DNA from: Liolophura sinensis
Lineage: Eukaryota; Mollusca; Polyplacophora; Chitonida; Chitonidae
Direction of reading: 5' to 3'
Assembly: GCF_032854445.1 (NCBI RefSeq)
Contig: NC_088295.1
Location: 38,160,510-38,224,509 of the forward strand
DNA: 64,000 nucleotides
In this document: piece by piece, positions 13,735 through 26,269 of the stretch
Position numbering within the stretch: the stretch's first letter is position 1
How the letters are laid out: each line of letters opens with the position of its first letter
The notes under the pieces: model-generated
Seen by the model: the letters and a program-made list of their open reading frames with translations, nothing else
What the model was told of the DNA's origin: nothing
Databases searched by the model: none
Made by a program: the position numbers and the translations under genes

Positions 13735-13965
13735 CGGAAGGTTCTGGGATCAATACCCACTCGGTTTATACCTAAATTTCGATAATCCTAGTTTCGCCTC
13801 AATGAGATGGCATATGTTGGTGTCACGATAATGTGAGTCACATCTGGTGTCTTCGACATGGTTTTCCAGTGAAGCAGCATTATAAATATGTGGGCGTTGT
13901 AGCCTGCTTAGCACTAAGAGGCGCGGGTGGTGATATGACCTAACTAACGTTTAAACCGAAGCCAC
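13735..13965 (+). mobile_element. tRNA-derived SINE (family 1), 5'-worn copy
   Basis: A degenerate B-box region ('ggttctgggatcaatacc') is followed by the family-1 body: 'gataatgtgagtcacatctg', 'gtgtcttcgacatggt', 'ccagtgaagcagcattata' and 'gatatgacct', ending near 'acgtttaaacc'. The A box is not clear. Open frames overlapping it are not genes. Confidence 0.65.
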
Positions 13966-15584
13966 TTTTGTCGTAAGACAAAATCCGAATTGTGATTTAA
14001 ACCCTGTGATTTTAAGACAAATTTTTCAAAATGTAAAACTTTGGCGACATAAATGGCGTATTATATTGAGGTTTGGTGATTTTACTTAAGTTAAAAATTA
14101 CTTTGTGGCCTCAGAACTGGTGTCATGACAGTTACGTGTATGTTGCGCTAGACGACTTCGTGCAAACAGGCCGTGGTACGTAATCTCCGGTGTGATCAGC
14201 CTTAAATTAAGAGTATACCGAACTTTTTCATGCATGCAAATAGCAGTCCAAAATTTAAGAAAGTATTGCCAGATGGACTAAAACAGAATTACATGCTTTC
14301 ATGTGTTTGATTAGTTAGGTGAACTTTATGAACCATACTGCCGGTGGCGTCTGTGACGTCACATTAGCCTTTTCCCCGTTTATACTGACGTATAGTGTCG
14401 GCCTTCACAGGCAAAAGTTTTGTAAATATTGTTTAAATAATTTCTACTCTCGAGTAATACGAGCTATTCCAACATTGAAATCTGTAGAGTAAGGAATTTG
14501 TCACATGAGAGTACCTGAACCACGTCTGTTTGTATATGGTTCATAAGCCCACAGTAGAATTCGAGCATTTGAATGAGTCTGTATATAACAAATAGACAGA
14601 TAGATATTTATTGCGTTGGGCCAATTACTCCATGAGTATATACATAATATAGTCAGGTATAATATAGCACGGCGAACAGTTGTTGGAAAAGTGAAAAGTA
14701 TTTTTATGCATAGTTTTCATTTGTCCGTCTTGTGAAATTTTCTTCGTTGTTCACCTTTCTTTCACTGTAGAAACAATGGCCTCATATCTGCCTTATTTCT
14801 CATATCCGAGTGTCTGGATATAGGCACCTCAAGAGTGATGTTTGAGTAGCAACTTAAGCAACAAAAGTGAACGCAGACAATGTAAGTCCATCAACAGTTC
14901 GGGACAAATTGGATTACAGTCAATAGCTTCCGTGTTACCACACATATTATTTCTGAGGATACTGGGTGAGACACATGTTATTGCTTATTCCTTTCAAGGA
15001 GTTTAAGAGACAGATATATGACGGCGGGCTCACGCTTGGACAGTAATATGATATTGTTTCCTCGTCGAATACTTGTCGCTGTATCACACTTCATCAGACT
15101 CCTAGCGGGCTTTGGGAGCATTAAAACTGTCACACACTGATTACCCCCCTTGGACGAGTAGACCGGTCGCGGCATTACCTGTCGGGAATTAAGCCCAATT
15201 GATAGACTACTATAGCATTGACACGGAGACAGTTTTACGAGCTGCTTTTTTCATATCGGATTGGAGATCGGTCTTTACAAAAGCCTGATTGTGTTCTGGG
15301 TCGATACAGACAGTCTGGAGTTCAGATTACGGCGCATTTCGCATCACACCGATCGATTTTTCCGCAGTTTGTCGTAACTTTCCTCGTGAAGGACCTCGAG
15401 CAACCAGACGTCCTGATACCACCGTCATTGTATCTGCTTAATGGGCTTAAGCTTTCTGCCCCTGCGTGAAGATGTCAGTGGTCAATTACCTGGGACAGAA
15501 GTAAGGAAGTGGGTTAGCCCTGACCTCACGACCAATAGTCACTCCCCTCCAACTTTGGCAGCACTCTGTGTATAAAGGCTAAAC
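13966..15584. other. Non-coding DNA, nothing recognised
   Basis: Short open frames without motifs (the longest, 83 codons at 15218-15469, is unrecognised). No repeat seen. Confidence 0.5.
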
Positions 15585-15870
15585 CTTTCAGCACTCAGAC
15601 ATCACAACCCTTGAAGTCCGCCTCAAAGTTGGGAGACCTGGGATCAAACCCGGGTCGGGTCATACCACAGACTTTAAAAATGGTACTTGTTGCAGCCTCG
15701 CATGGAGCTCATCACTGAGGGGCTAGAGCAAAGAAACAGGACTGGTTGACCCGTTGTCGGTATAATATGACTTGGTGGGGTGTCGTGTCTGGTGTCTTGG
15801 GCATGATGCTTCAGTGGCGCCAGAACTTTGACAGCATCGACTCTCCCTGCTACAAGACACATGTAATGAT
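15585..15870 (+). mobile_element. tRNA-derived SINE (family 1), copy lacking the 3' tail
   Basis: A clear B-box-like stretch ('gggatcaaacccgggtcggg', then 'tcatacc') is followed by 'gacccgttgtcggtataata', 'ggtgtcgtgtctggtgtctt' and 'gcatgatgcttcagtgg', matching the other family-1 copies. It ends at about 'gctacaagacac' without the 'acgttaaac' tail. Confidence 0.7.
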
Positions 15871-18800
15871 TTAAAGATTGACTAAAAAGGTAAACCAGCT
15901 TAATGCCGTGAACGAATAAGTAATATTTGACTGGTATATATAAAGATCGTTGCAAGATAATCTATTTTGCTGTAGTTTTGTTCATGCCATGATCGTTGGA
16001 ATATAATGTGTTTTAGGTAAAAGAAAGGAAAATCAGCTTTCTAGATCACGTGTGTCCTAAAACCCTACGTGTTTGTTATTCTTGTTCGAAAAACAAATAT
16101 TAAGTTAAAACCTAGTATTTTGTTTTCATTGCCTCCATTGTGCCGAAAAGGAAACAGATGCTAAGTGTATCTATTTGTCATCGTGAGCAGGCAAATGATG
16201 AAACATTGATTGACTATAAAGGTCTTCATCTTGTCACTCATTCATAATTACTGTCTATTTGGGGTATCTTTGGACGAGAATTTGCAAGTGTGAGCCAGCA
16301 ATCTTGATAAAAAAACCGCAAAATTTCTCTTCACTTACCTTGGTGTTTCAGAGACATCATTTCTCTTAAAATAATTTGAAAACATTGTTCTGTGTGAATA
16401 ATGAAAATAAGTACGTTTGCCGTGGTATATGTGTGACTTCACGGTAATAGAAGAGTGACAGTGTAACAGTAACAGTGTAGCTATAGAAATCTTTTCCATG
16501 GCCAATCCATTCTTCCCTAACTGGACAAACCATGCGTGATGTGTTCTGTTTTCATATTACCCAAGTATAATCCTGAAGAAGGAAAATATGGATTAAAGCA
16601 GTACGTCCCCTGATGCGGAAAAATATAACTTGAAGCAAGGGATGTGGTCGAGATACATGGTTTTGTAGTCTATGCAGGGCTATATTTATCAAGGCCAACC
16701 TTTTTGATAAAGGACGTCCAAAACTTTTACAGAACAGAAGCCTTGTAAATCCCACCAATTACCAGAACCCTAAGAACATCGTGCCAGCCTTCATGGTTTT
16801 CTGCATTCCTAACTGTACTGTATGAGTAACATACGCTAGAGTGCCACTTAAAACACTAATCACATAATTAATAAGTAAATTTTTCCTTCTCTTGATCAGT
16901 GAATTTTCTGTGGACAAAACCGTAAAAATTCTAGGGCAAATTTCATCAGGCTTTCCCGACGAGTTTTTTGACAGACTGTTGTCTGGCTCATAAGTGGATA
17001 CTAAACTCCTGGGATCCTAGGAACTATATAAATGTAACAGCATATTCTGGGTACGTAGTCATGTCTGGCGCAAAAAGCAGAAACTTCTAAACAGAAACAA
17101 AGAGGCAAGATTCCTGCCTCAAGGTGCTTAGTGTAGATTATCGATTTCGTCTGCCTAGATGTCGTTTCCCAGACTGGTGGTTCCGGTCAGCAGCCGACTG
17201 GTCATTCAAACTCTGGCCATGTAATTTTAGCAGTATTGGCCTTGAAAGAATAGTGGACTGCTTAGAAGAATCCACGGTCACGCGATTTGACTCACCATAC
17301 GTCTTCCAATATGTTCAACATCAACGTGCAGGCACGGATAAATCAGCACAGATGGAAGATGTAGGTATTCTTAGAACCACTTTAACACTATATGCCAGAG
17401 ATTATAAAAACACGTATGCTAGTTTTATTACCCAGTTAGTAGCGAGACTTGGTCATAACCGAGCATTGGCTGAAAGAGGCATCATAAGTGATGGAATGGG
17501 GAGGGGGGGCTGGGTAGAGGGAGATAGCATACCCTGGCGAGTAGACTCCTTATCATGACCCTTGCCATTATCGTGACCATCAGTGCCTTTTGCTTTCATA
17601 CGTTCTCAGTTGTGGCGCGCTACGCTCAAATACAATGCATAGGAATTCTGCTGAGTAAGAATTTAGTAGCGACACGATTTGGGCCTACGGAAGTTCTGAA
17701 GTAGATTAATGACGATTGAATGGGATTTAATGATATAGGCTATACACCAAAGAAAACTCCAACTCCCCATCGTGTGATGGTAAACCCTTAGAAATTCCAT
17801 CCACATAAATTTATGTTCTCAAGTGAGGCAATAAAAATTGTAGAAGTAGCGCGCATGACAACTTAGCCTCTCTTCAGTAGAGGGATGCTTTCAAACAGTC
17901 ATACTGATAAAATTAATGATCTCTCTTTTCAATACCCACAAACGTTCGTCACAACTGGGTGTCAGGTAACAGCTCAATTGTTCAGTTCGGTGATGTTCAA
18001 AGACACAGTCGTCTAAACGGCGTGCCTCATACACAGTTTTCTTTGATTCAATTCTAAATTCAATAAAGCGCGTCTTATACGATTAATTGCTTTCCATAAA
18101 AGCCCTATGAAAATTCTGCTCTATGTTTTACACTTAGGCTATAACCTGAGGTTCAGTCACACATCCGATTAGCATATAGTATACCCCTAAATATGCGTCA
18201 ATAAATGCACTTTTCACACTAACCCTTAGCAAGACTGTAAATGCATGGCAAGTACAGAGTCGCAAACTCTGTAACTCTTTATATATTAGCCAATCAGGAC
18301 ACCTTATTGTGCCAAAGGCTCTGAGAAGAAAGTGACGTACACGACGTCTAGCTCTTTTTCTCTACAACTGTGATAACATGCGTGTCACTGAACTATTCAG
18401 CATCCTTCATCTGTACACTGCCCGTACAGATGAAAAAAATATTTCTGAAGCTTGTAATAGAACGTGATATTAGAGGGTTATGTTATAACAGGGTCGATGA
18501 CGAATGAATAGCTCTCAGCTCAGTATGACTATACCGTTATGAATTCATGTACTTTCAAGATATAATTCACGGTTCCCAAAGAGGAGAATATCACAGAGAT
18601 AGCTGTATTCTTTGCCCCGTGTGAACTCTTGAACAAACAGTATAAGAGATTAATTAAGTTTATCATAGTTAACTTTCCGTTTTGGAAACGTTTGTCCTTG
18701 AGACCGTAATCACAGTGTCAAGTCAAGATAGGCAATTTACGTGGTCAAGCATAGATTTCTCTTTGCATTAATACTACTGTGATGGTATGAAAAGAAATCA

Positions 18801-20611
18801 GCGGTACCAAACGGCTTGGAAGCTGTATGAAGACGTGCAAGTACGCCGATAATGTGTGGATGGGAGAACGCTTTGCCTTTACACTTCACTGTCTGGTAAG
18901 TAACTCGATTTTATGGAGTTTTCTTTCGCGTCTTATCCTCCCCAGAGACCGGTTCTCCGGGTGTCCACCGTCATACCAGCTGCCTGGTCAAACTATCGAT
19001 TTTAGCTGGACAGACAAAATAAATGACCACTCTGGTAAACACTGATTACGTGACAAGTCCTAGTCTCAACGTCAGACAGTCGGCCGACCGCAAGAGGTGC
19101 TAAGTGGCAGAAACGGTGCGGACGAACACTGTCGTTTGTCAACGTTTTCATCACTTTGGTTAACTACGGTGGCGCGTTGGGACCAATTCTCCCGTGTTTT
19201 CGGATTCCACTGTGCTCCTACGGACTCCTCGGTCATTTTCATATAAATGTTGGAATGCTTCAGTGCTCACTATTTATTTATTTGACCGTTTTTAACGCAA
19301 TACTCTTGAATAAACTACTCAGTACGATAGCGTTTTCTCCCATAATGCTGGGTGCTGTCGTATATTAAATGAAATATTCTTGAGTACGGCGCAAATTACC
19401 GATCAAATAAATATGTATATAGTACCACAGTAAACCGTCACTTTAAAATGCTTGCTCCTCACGCAACAGACGCGCTATAAAACTGTTACCCTGACGCTCT
19501 ACAAATTGTTTTAGATGAAGCCACTTTACTTTTTCTGGGTGCGTCAGTTATTTTCTGATACCTGCTCCGATCATGAGCTGATAAATTTGTCTGTTCATTT
19601 AAAGATTCAGGTCATTTTACATTTCCTTTTCAAGCCGATATTGTTCGTTTTTGTTTTCTTCCGTTTTTTGAAAATATATCATAGACAGTACCCTATATCC
19701 TAGTTGGGTGATGGTTTAACTGTAGCCTTTCTTTTTTTGCCGGTTTTTCCTGAACATACCCTTCACACTGATTAAAAGATGATAGTCAAAATATCTATTA
19801 ACTCAACTGACACGCACGACTAAGACAGAAAATACATTTCGAGCTGTGGAACTGTATGCAGTTTCTGTTTAAGACCTCTTTACACTATACTGGAAAGCGG
19901 TCTCGTGGGCTATGACGGAAATCGCCGCTTTGAATGTAGATAGATCGTCTACTACGTCTGATAAAGCCTTTAGCATTCATTACCTACATCGTCCTCTCAT
20001 AATTTACCTGATTGAAGAAAATTTACATTAGTCTTTGTTCAGATCTATACGTCCAGTCATCGATTTGACCAGACCAGCTAATTTTACTTAGAATAGCGTC
20101 AAAGACGGCTAAGTGGCTGAGAAAAAGATGGCCGATAGGTGGGTCATTTTATCAGATGCCCATCAAAGGGGCCATTCGCCAGCCATGGGCAGCGAATTTA
20201 TCGAAATCTGCCGTCAATTGTGTGGTCATTTCCCACTGCTCGTTACCAAGGCGCTCGTTTATCTGGTGTTTTTGTCACTTTGGAGAGGCGAAAATGAGGG
20301 ATATTTAAAGAGATTTGTCTGGTGAACCTGGGTTATCGAACAAAGCATGACTGAGCGTGACCTATATGTTTCATTAGAATCCCCTACGCAGGCATCTGTC
20401 TTCCTGTATCTTATGACACATACCGTCTTCGCCGAGCTTCCGTGTTCGTCGCTACAGATAGGCCTTGATTCCGTTACAGTGGGTCCATTTTGCTATAATG
20501 AGGCAGTGTGATTCTTCACGCAGATTAAATTGTTTTCAAACCATCTGGAATAAAAGGGCTAGTCTATCTGTCCGTAAGTCGGAGATATGTTTCGCATTCA
20601 ATCTTAACACG
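15871..20611. other. Non-coding DNA, nothing recognised
   Basis: The longest frame, 144 codons at 17124-17558, has no recognisable domain and a composition like its surroundings. A 70-codon frame at 20113-20325 follows an acceptor-like 'tttacttag' but matches no family I know. Confidence 0.5.
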
Positions 20612-20965
20612 ATAAGCACAGCTGGTAGAGCGTCCCCTTCTGGAGCGGTAGATCCAGGGTCAATCCTCGGTGGAGTCACACCTAAGACCTTAAAAGAGGA
20701 AGCTGTAACTTCCTTCCTTGGCGTTCAGCATGAAGGGGATAGTGAACGACTGGCTGACCCGTGTCAGTATTATGGCCCGGGCGGGGCACCTTACTTGCCT
20801 TCGGTAAGGTGTCCCCGTGAAACAGCACTAGATGAAAGAGCGGTGGAAATCCGTCCTGCAAGAAGGGGGCACATTACATGCACTCTAAGGATTCCTTCGT
20901 CGTCATATGACTGAAAAATTGTTGAGTACGACGTTAAACTCCAACCACTAACTCGCTCACTCGAT
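20612..20965 (+). mobile_element. tRNA-derived SINE (family 1), near full length
   Basis: The head has an A box ('agcacagctggtagagcg') and a B box ('agggtcaatcctcgg'), spaced as in a tRNA gene. The body contains 'gctgacccgtgtcagtatta', a GC-rich central part, 'gcacattacatgcactctaa', then 'tcgtcatatgactgaaaaat' and the tail 'gacgttaaactcc' followed by short 'ctcactcg' repeats. It is about 350 bp and the best preserved copy here. Such SINEs have an internal RNA polymerase III promoter and move with help from a partner LINE. The overlapping 149-residue open frame starting at 20465 is not a gene. Confidence 0.8.
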
Positions 20966-21204
20966 CGTAACACGTGAATACCTTGGTATTCTGCCAGAGA
21001 TTGTCACTGACCAATGTATAAAGTCACCTAGCGAACTGTTCGTTTCTTGAATGTGTTGCCCCAATGTGCCTATTTGAGTGTCATAACATACAGTACACAC
21101 TAAAAATAAGTATAAACACATGCCTGTTACAGCTAATAAACGCGTTCTGGTATTTAGTCAAAAAGACCGTACCTAATAATTAAAGAGATGTGTTTGTTAT
21201 GTTT

Positions 21205-21455
21205 GTTTGATTGGTGTTTTAGGCTGTACCCAAGAATATTTCACTTGTACGACAGCGGCCAGCATTATGGTGGGTGGAAACCTGGCACAGCCCGGGGCAA
21301 ACCCACGACCATCCACAGGTTGCTGGCAGGCCTCCCCACGTACAGCCGGAGAGGAAGCCAGCATGAGCTGGACTTGAACTCACAGCGACTGCAGTGGTGA
21401 GAGGCTACCGGGCCATTCCGCTACACTAGCGCGCTAACCAACTAAGCCACGTGTT
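21205..21455 (-). mobile_element. tRNA-derived SINE (family 2), about 250 bp
   Basis: Read on the minus strand from 21455, an A box ('tggcttagttggttagcgcg') and a B box ('gagttcaagtcc') stand in tRNA-like spacing. Next comes a body with 'atgctggcttcctctccggc', 'ccataatgctggcc' and 'gtacaagtgaaatattcttg', ending in 'acaccaatcaaacaaac', a simple A-rich tail. Orientation is opposite to family 1. The plus-strand open frame at 21188-21400 is the antisense of this element. Confidence 0.8.
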
Positions 21456-23314
21456 TGTTATGGTATACATACATAGTTATTAACTATCACCAACAGGTGA
21501 CATTTTTTTGGCTTGTCACACTTAATATCACAAAGTCATAAAAGGGACAATTAGTTCGTCAGTTATTACAAACAACGATCGTAGCTTTACTCTGACCGCT
21601 GACTGCCGTCATATGGGTGAACTCAAAAAGCATTTTCACCATTCAGTATACACTATGCAATACCGATGATCTACGGGAAGGAACAGCTGTAGCCATTGGA
21701 TAATCGCTTGTTCACGGTTTACATTTAAGACTGATCAGACCTGTCTGGAACCATAACCACTTGGGTCTACTGTTGTCACGGGGACGGTGATAGCAAGACA
21801 TGAGGTTGTAGACCATGTTTAAGCTATATAGTAATTATAGTGTGTAGTAATTAGTTTGGTTGATGGCTTACTACATGTCTATTCATATCTTAGTGATAAC
21901 ACAGCTGTTTCAAAACGATGCAAAATTTTCTTTTTGTTTCTGAATAATTAGTAAAAATGAAGCAGACATAACATCGGACAAGCTCAATTAGTTTATATTC
22001 TTATACAAGTTCTTTAATTCTAAGCGAAAAGCCAGGAGTCCAAAAGGGCCATTTTAAATGTTGGTTATCCTGCAGGTTATCTAACTTATTATCAGATATC
22101 AGCATTTTATCGGTAAATTGTATGTTTGACTGTACAAACAGGTCTTCGTCAGGTTTGAGCCTTTACACACCGCTAGATTTCCGAGTATAGGTCTTTATCT
22201 CAACTTACGCCAAGCCTGCGGTGCGCTGTAACTTCCAAAGTTATTAAGCAAGTAGCTTAATTACTACTGTTAATCATGACATTCCCCATGATAAGCAAAT
22301 GTTGGTTTCTTCCACAAGAGGCGCGTTCTGAGAAATTCACTGTTACTGGAAAGGCAATGTCGATATTTTAAATTTCAGGGATTGAAAATTATTCTCTAAA
22401 TTGCACATGAAAGGAAATAACTTATGTATGTACCGATACACTTGCGAAATAATGAAGCAACACAGAGATAATCCAGTGAAATGAAAGTGGATACCGCTGT
22501 GAAAATGATCGACAGATATCCTAGATATTTTAACCAAAAACGGCTAAAGCCATTTTGTTCTGAGAACTTTATAAATCAACTTTAATGTGGAATTCTTACT
22601 AGCCCAAGCCCTTTAGACTTAAACGCTAAAACGAGTCAGCGGAATCAGCTGCCTTCTCGGGTCATAGAAATAAATCGCATCTAATTGGTTAAAATTGATG
22701 ACATGGTGGCATTTTCGATTTTCTCAATGTACGTGATTCTGCTTACTGTGAACAACATCACAAAAGTGAAAAGGTATGCTTTTCAAAAGAAAAGACAACA
22801 CTAAAACAAACGTATATACATCTATAAACCATCCCACTGAAAGTTTAAACACCACAGCTTTTCATTTTTATGTTGCACAACCGAGATATTTCAAAGTATA
22901 CAAAATCGCACATAATGAGAAAATCCAAAGCGCCGCTATGTTATCGATTTTGATCACTCAGGCGCGAGTTATCCATCTTCTCTATAACACGAGAAAGGAC
23001 CTGTTTCAGTTTACGTCAGCCAAAACCAGCTTTATCTTTTAACCCTATGTGCGTGGAGTACAAGTGACGCGACATCGTGCTTTCAGTTGCTCTAACATGG
23101 CGATTCTCATGGCATTGTAAGAAGTGCTTATTAGAACCTGGCGAGTTACCAAGTACGTCAGAAAAAATACCTGACAATTTAGGTCTCTTTTCATCCCTTT
23201 TCATAAATAACTGGAGTTATATTTTTGTGTTTTTTTCTTTAAATCGTCATGTGGAAAACTTTATTGATGCATATACAGATATATTTGTACTCACTCCAGA
23301 AGTCGGCTCCGGGA
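21456..23314. other. Non-coding DNA, nothing recognised
   Basis: Lies between the family-2 SINE and the 3' family-1 fragment. Only short, AT-rich frames are present. Confidence 0.5.
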
Positions 23315-23460
23315 AGTAGCTCTAGATAACAGAGCGGTGGAAATCCGTCCTGCAACAAGGAGGCACATTACATGCACTCTAAGGATTCCTTTGTCGTCAT
23401 ATGACTGAAAAATTGTTAAGTAAGTCGTTTAACTCCAAGTACTCATTCACTCCAGAATAT
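23315..23460 (+). mobile_element. tRNA-derived SINE (family 1), 3' end only
   Basis: Nearly identical to the 3' third of the copy at 20612-20965, from 'agagcggtggaaatccgtcc' through 'gcacattacatgcactctaa' to 'tatgactgaaaaattgtt' and the 'ctcattcactcc' tail. The head is absent, typical of a 5'-truncated insertion. The high identity suggests the two copies are close relatives or fairly young. Confidence 0.75.
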
Positions 23461-23489
23461 CTGTGTTTAATTCCGTGTAACCTGGAGCT

Positions 23490-23504
23490 GGGGGGGGGGG
23501 GGGG
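23490..23504 (+). repeat. G15 homopolymer
   Basis: Fifteen consecutive G on the plus strand, just after the family-1 SINE tail. A similar C13 run lies at 57731-57743 and a GC-rich run at about 31890-31920. Confidence 0.95.
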
Positions 23505-26149
23505 TTGGAGGTATATTTATCGTTTAATTATATAGCTAGAACATTCCTTGCGTTTTTCCAACATCACTGAAAACAGTTCACTGCTTCTTTGAATGAATCC
23601 GTATTAATTTCTTACTTTACATTCTTTCTTAGTTCTTTGGTGGTTTGTGCTAAATATTACTCTGAGAATTAACCTTGTGATTATTGACATGGAACATACA
23701 AATGTATGTTTCGACGCCCAGAATCTACAGAACGAGTTGATGGATTCCCTGAGTTGAGTATTCATGTAGGGCCTTTACCAGTGCTGGACTCGCCAGCTAA
23801 TCACCAGCTAGCTACACTCAGCAATCCCCATGGCACGGGGTAATTTTACCTGAAGCATATCGAATTATCCAGTCGAATGGCGGCAACTGTTGACGACGTA
23901 ATCGACGGAGACCAAATCAGCCCGTCATCACGAAATTATTTAAGGACAGGCAAAGTACAATCTGTGAGTTCCGCGGAAATTGCTATTCCAGCGGTAATAC
24001 AATTACGTGGGACGACCACGAGTGTAACCAGATTTCTGTGGTGGGTTCAAGGAAGGATTCTCTCCCCTTGGAACTGGGATAAAAGCAATCTGTTCTCAAT
24101 GAAATAGCCGTGGTATTAAATGGAGAGTAGTGAAATGGGCCAAAAAGGCAGAGACAGCAACTAATTGTTGCAAATGTAGCCAAGTAAAACGATTTAAACC
24201 TGAAAAGTTTTGACCTGAATAAAAGTCGTCATTAAATTATATGCGTTTTGTTTAAGGGTTAGGTGTATATTTATCTTTCTTTGTACATGTTCATACGTAT
24301 ATGTATTTTTTAGTCCACACGTGTTTAACATCAGCGTAAACTGTTCCTTTAGGTGAGCAAATATTGAAAACGAAAGGCGCTGGTTAAAATCGCAAGTTTA
24401 TGAGTTTATGAGTTCCGTAAAAGTTTTAAAGAGCTCTAATGGAATCCACAAGAGCGCAGTATATTATTTAAAAAAAAAACACTCTTATCTCGCATGATTT
24501 TCACAACGTCCTCGATCATTGCGTTATCGGTCTGTGTCTTGAAAACAAAAACAACTGTGTGACATTACAAAATTTTGCGTACATCTGCAATAAAAAAGTG
24601 ATATCAGCATATAAATTAAATAATTTGTCAGTATTTCTTCATTGTTTTTGGACCAAGCAGTGGCTGACCTCGATGATTTTGTATTGGTTTGCTCTCTTTC
24701 AAAAACACAAAACATAAGTCGTCACCTTGTAAGCCAGTCAACCAGCGTATCTGACCGATTGGGTAAACATCTTTCACCGATGTCAGAGTCGTTTTGGTTG
24801 GATGAGTCGTTTTTGTCTATGTAGAGCTTAAGGCCGTCATTTAAATCTGCCTCTACACGTACTGACATCAAATTGCAATAACGATTCATGAACAAGAGCG
24901 GTACGGTGTGAATACAAAAATTCCATTGTGTCTTCATTTAAAGTTAGTGTTTTGCGCTAAAAGTGACACAAGAGAACGTAAAGTAAAAGAGGAACGTCCT
25001 TATTGGTTGACGGCTGGTATGCGAATGTCTGTTTCGACGCAATGATACGCGACTATTACTATGCATCTAGTTATAAGGTATTAAAATTATATCTGTTTTA
25101 GACAAAAAAAAACATTTCCTGTAGAGTTACTACCTGTCAATTTGGAGGTTACTCTGCTGGCAAATCATATGACTACACTTTCAGCTCCAACATTTCAAAA
25201 ATCGGGATCATGTCAATTTGAATTTTTTTAATACGTTGTAAGGAACGGTGCAAACTGCACGTGGTGGCATAGTTTATTACCATACGAGAGTTTGGGAATC
25301 TTGAGATTTGGAAAATCAATTAGTTAACCCATAGTCTATGCCATTTGCAGTTTTGCTGCTTGAACTATTAATGGGAGAGAACCTTTACTGGTATTCGCCA
25401 ATCAGAGTAGTTTCCCTTTTTCCGTAACACCACACAAAGTCCGCACAAAAGCATTACCGAGTAAACACGGTTAATTCACTCCATCATAGCTTTAATCTTA
25501 TAATGATCGGCTAACTTTCAAAATTATGATATGTATTTTCACTTTGAAAAATGGATGTGCTGATTTAGTTACAAATTTGCCAAGTGAGTCAAAATGAACA
25601 CCTGTAACATCACGATAGACATATATTGAACTCACTGGATATTGCCTGTAATATTGCCTATGTCTTCCAACATCAGTGGAAACTTTTTTCCCCTTCTACA
25701 TGAAACCCCGTAGCCTATACCAACTATACCAGTTGAAGTCCAGTTTTACCAATTAAAATTCGTATATCTTTATTTTATTTATTTGCTTGATTGACATTTA
25801 CTCTGGAAATTTTTAGGTTTTCAGGTGGGAAGCGGAGACCATCGATGCTCTTAGCCAGACAGAGACGAAAACCTTCTGAATTCAATCCGCTAACAAGCGA
25901 CTTCGTTGTTCAAAGGGGGATCGGCCGAGGTGACAATACTACGTTCCTTAGTAGAGTTAGCCAGGACACTCATCACTACATGAAGCTATGTGTAATTTTG
26001 AAACTTGTACATTCGCAGCTCTTCCAGTGTGATGGTCAGTTTTTGTTCTTGTTATATACCCATATAAGTGATATAAGGTCTCCAGCTATACACCTTGTAC
26101 GGGTATGTTCATAAGGCGTGATGTGATCTAATGCAAAACTATAAATTCA
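23505..26149. other. Non-coding DNA, nothing recognised
   Basis: A 107-codon plus-strand frame at 25791-26114 lacks recognisable motifs. Otherwise AT-rich spacer leading into the satellite edge. Confidence 0.5.
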
Positions 26150-26269
26150 TTTGTTGGTATGATGTAAGGAAAACTGTCAATATAAAAGACATGAAAGACA
26201 TAACATGGAGAGACAAAGTGGAGTCATTTTGGGTGATGCCTGGAATGATATAAGAAAAAAACTATCAAG
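26150..26269. repeat. Worn left edge of the 111-bp array
   Basis: Fragments such as 'gtgatgcctggaatgatata', 'actatcaagtcagttttg' and 'cgatggatggttgatag' resemble parts of the 111-bp unit but do not align as whole copies. They look like decayed ancestral units. Confidence 0.6.

Noticed and set aside
17124-17558. 144-codon plus-strand open frame
   Set aside because: No recognisable motif, no splice support, and composition like the surroundings.
20465-20914. 149-codon plus-strand open frame
   Set aside because: Most of it lies inside a tRNA-derived SINE copy.
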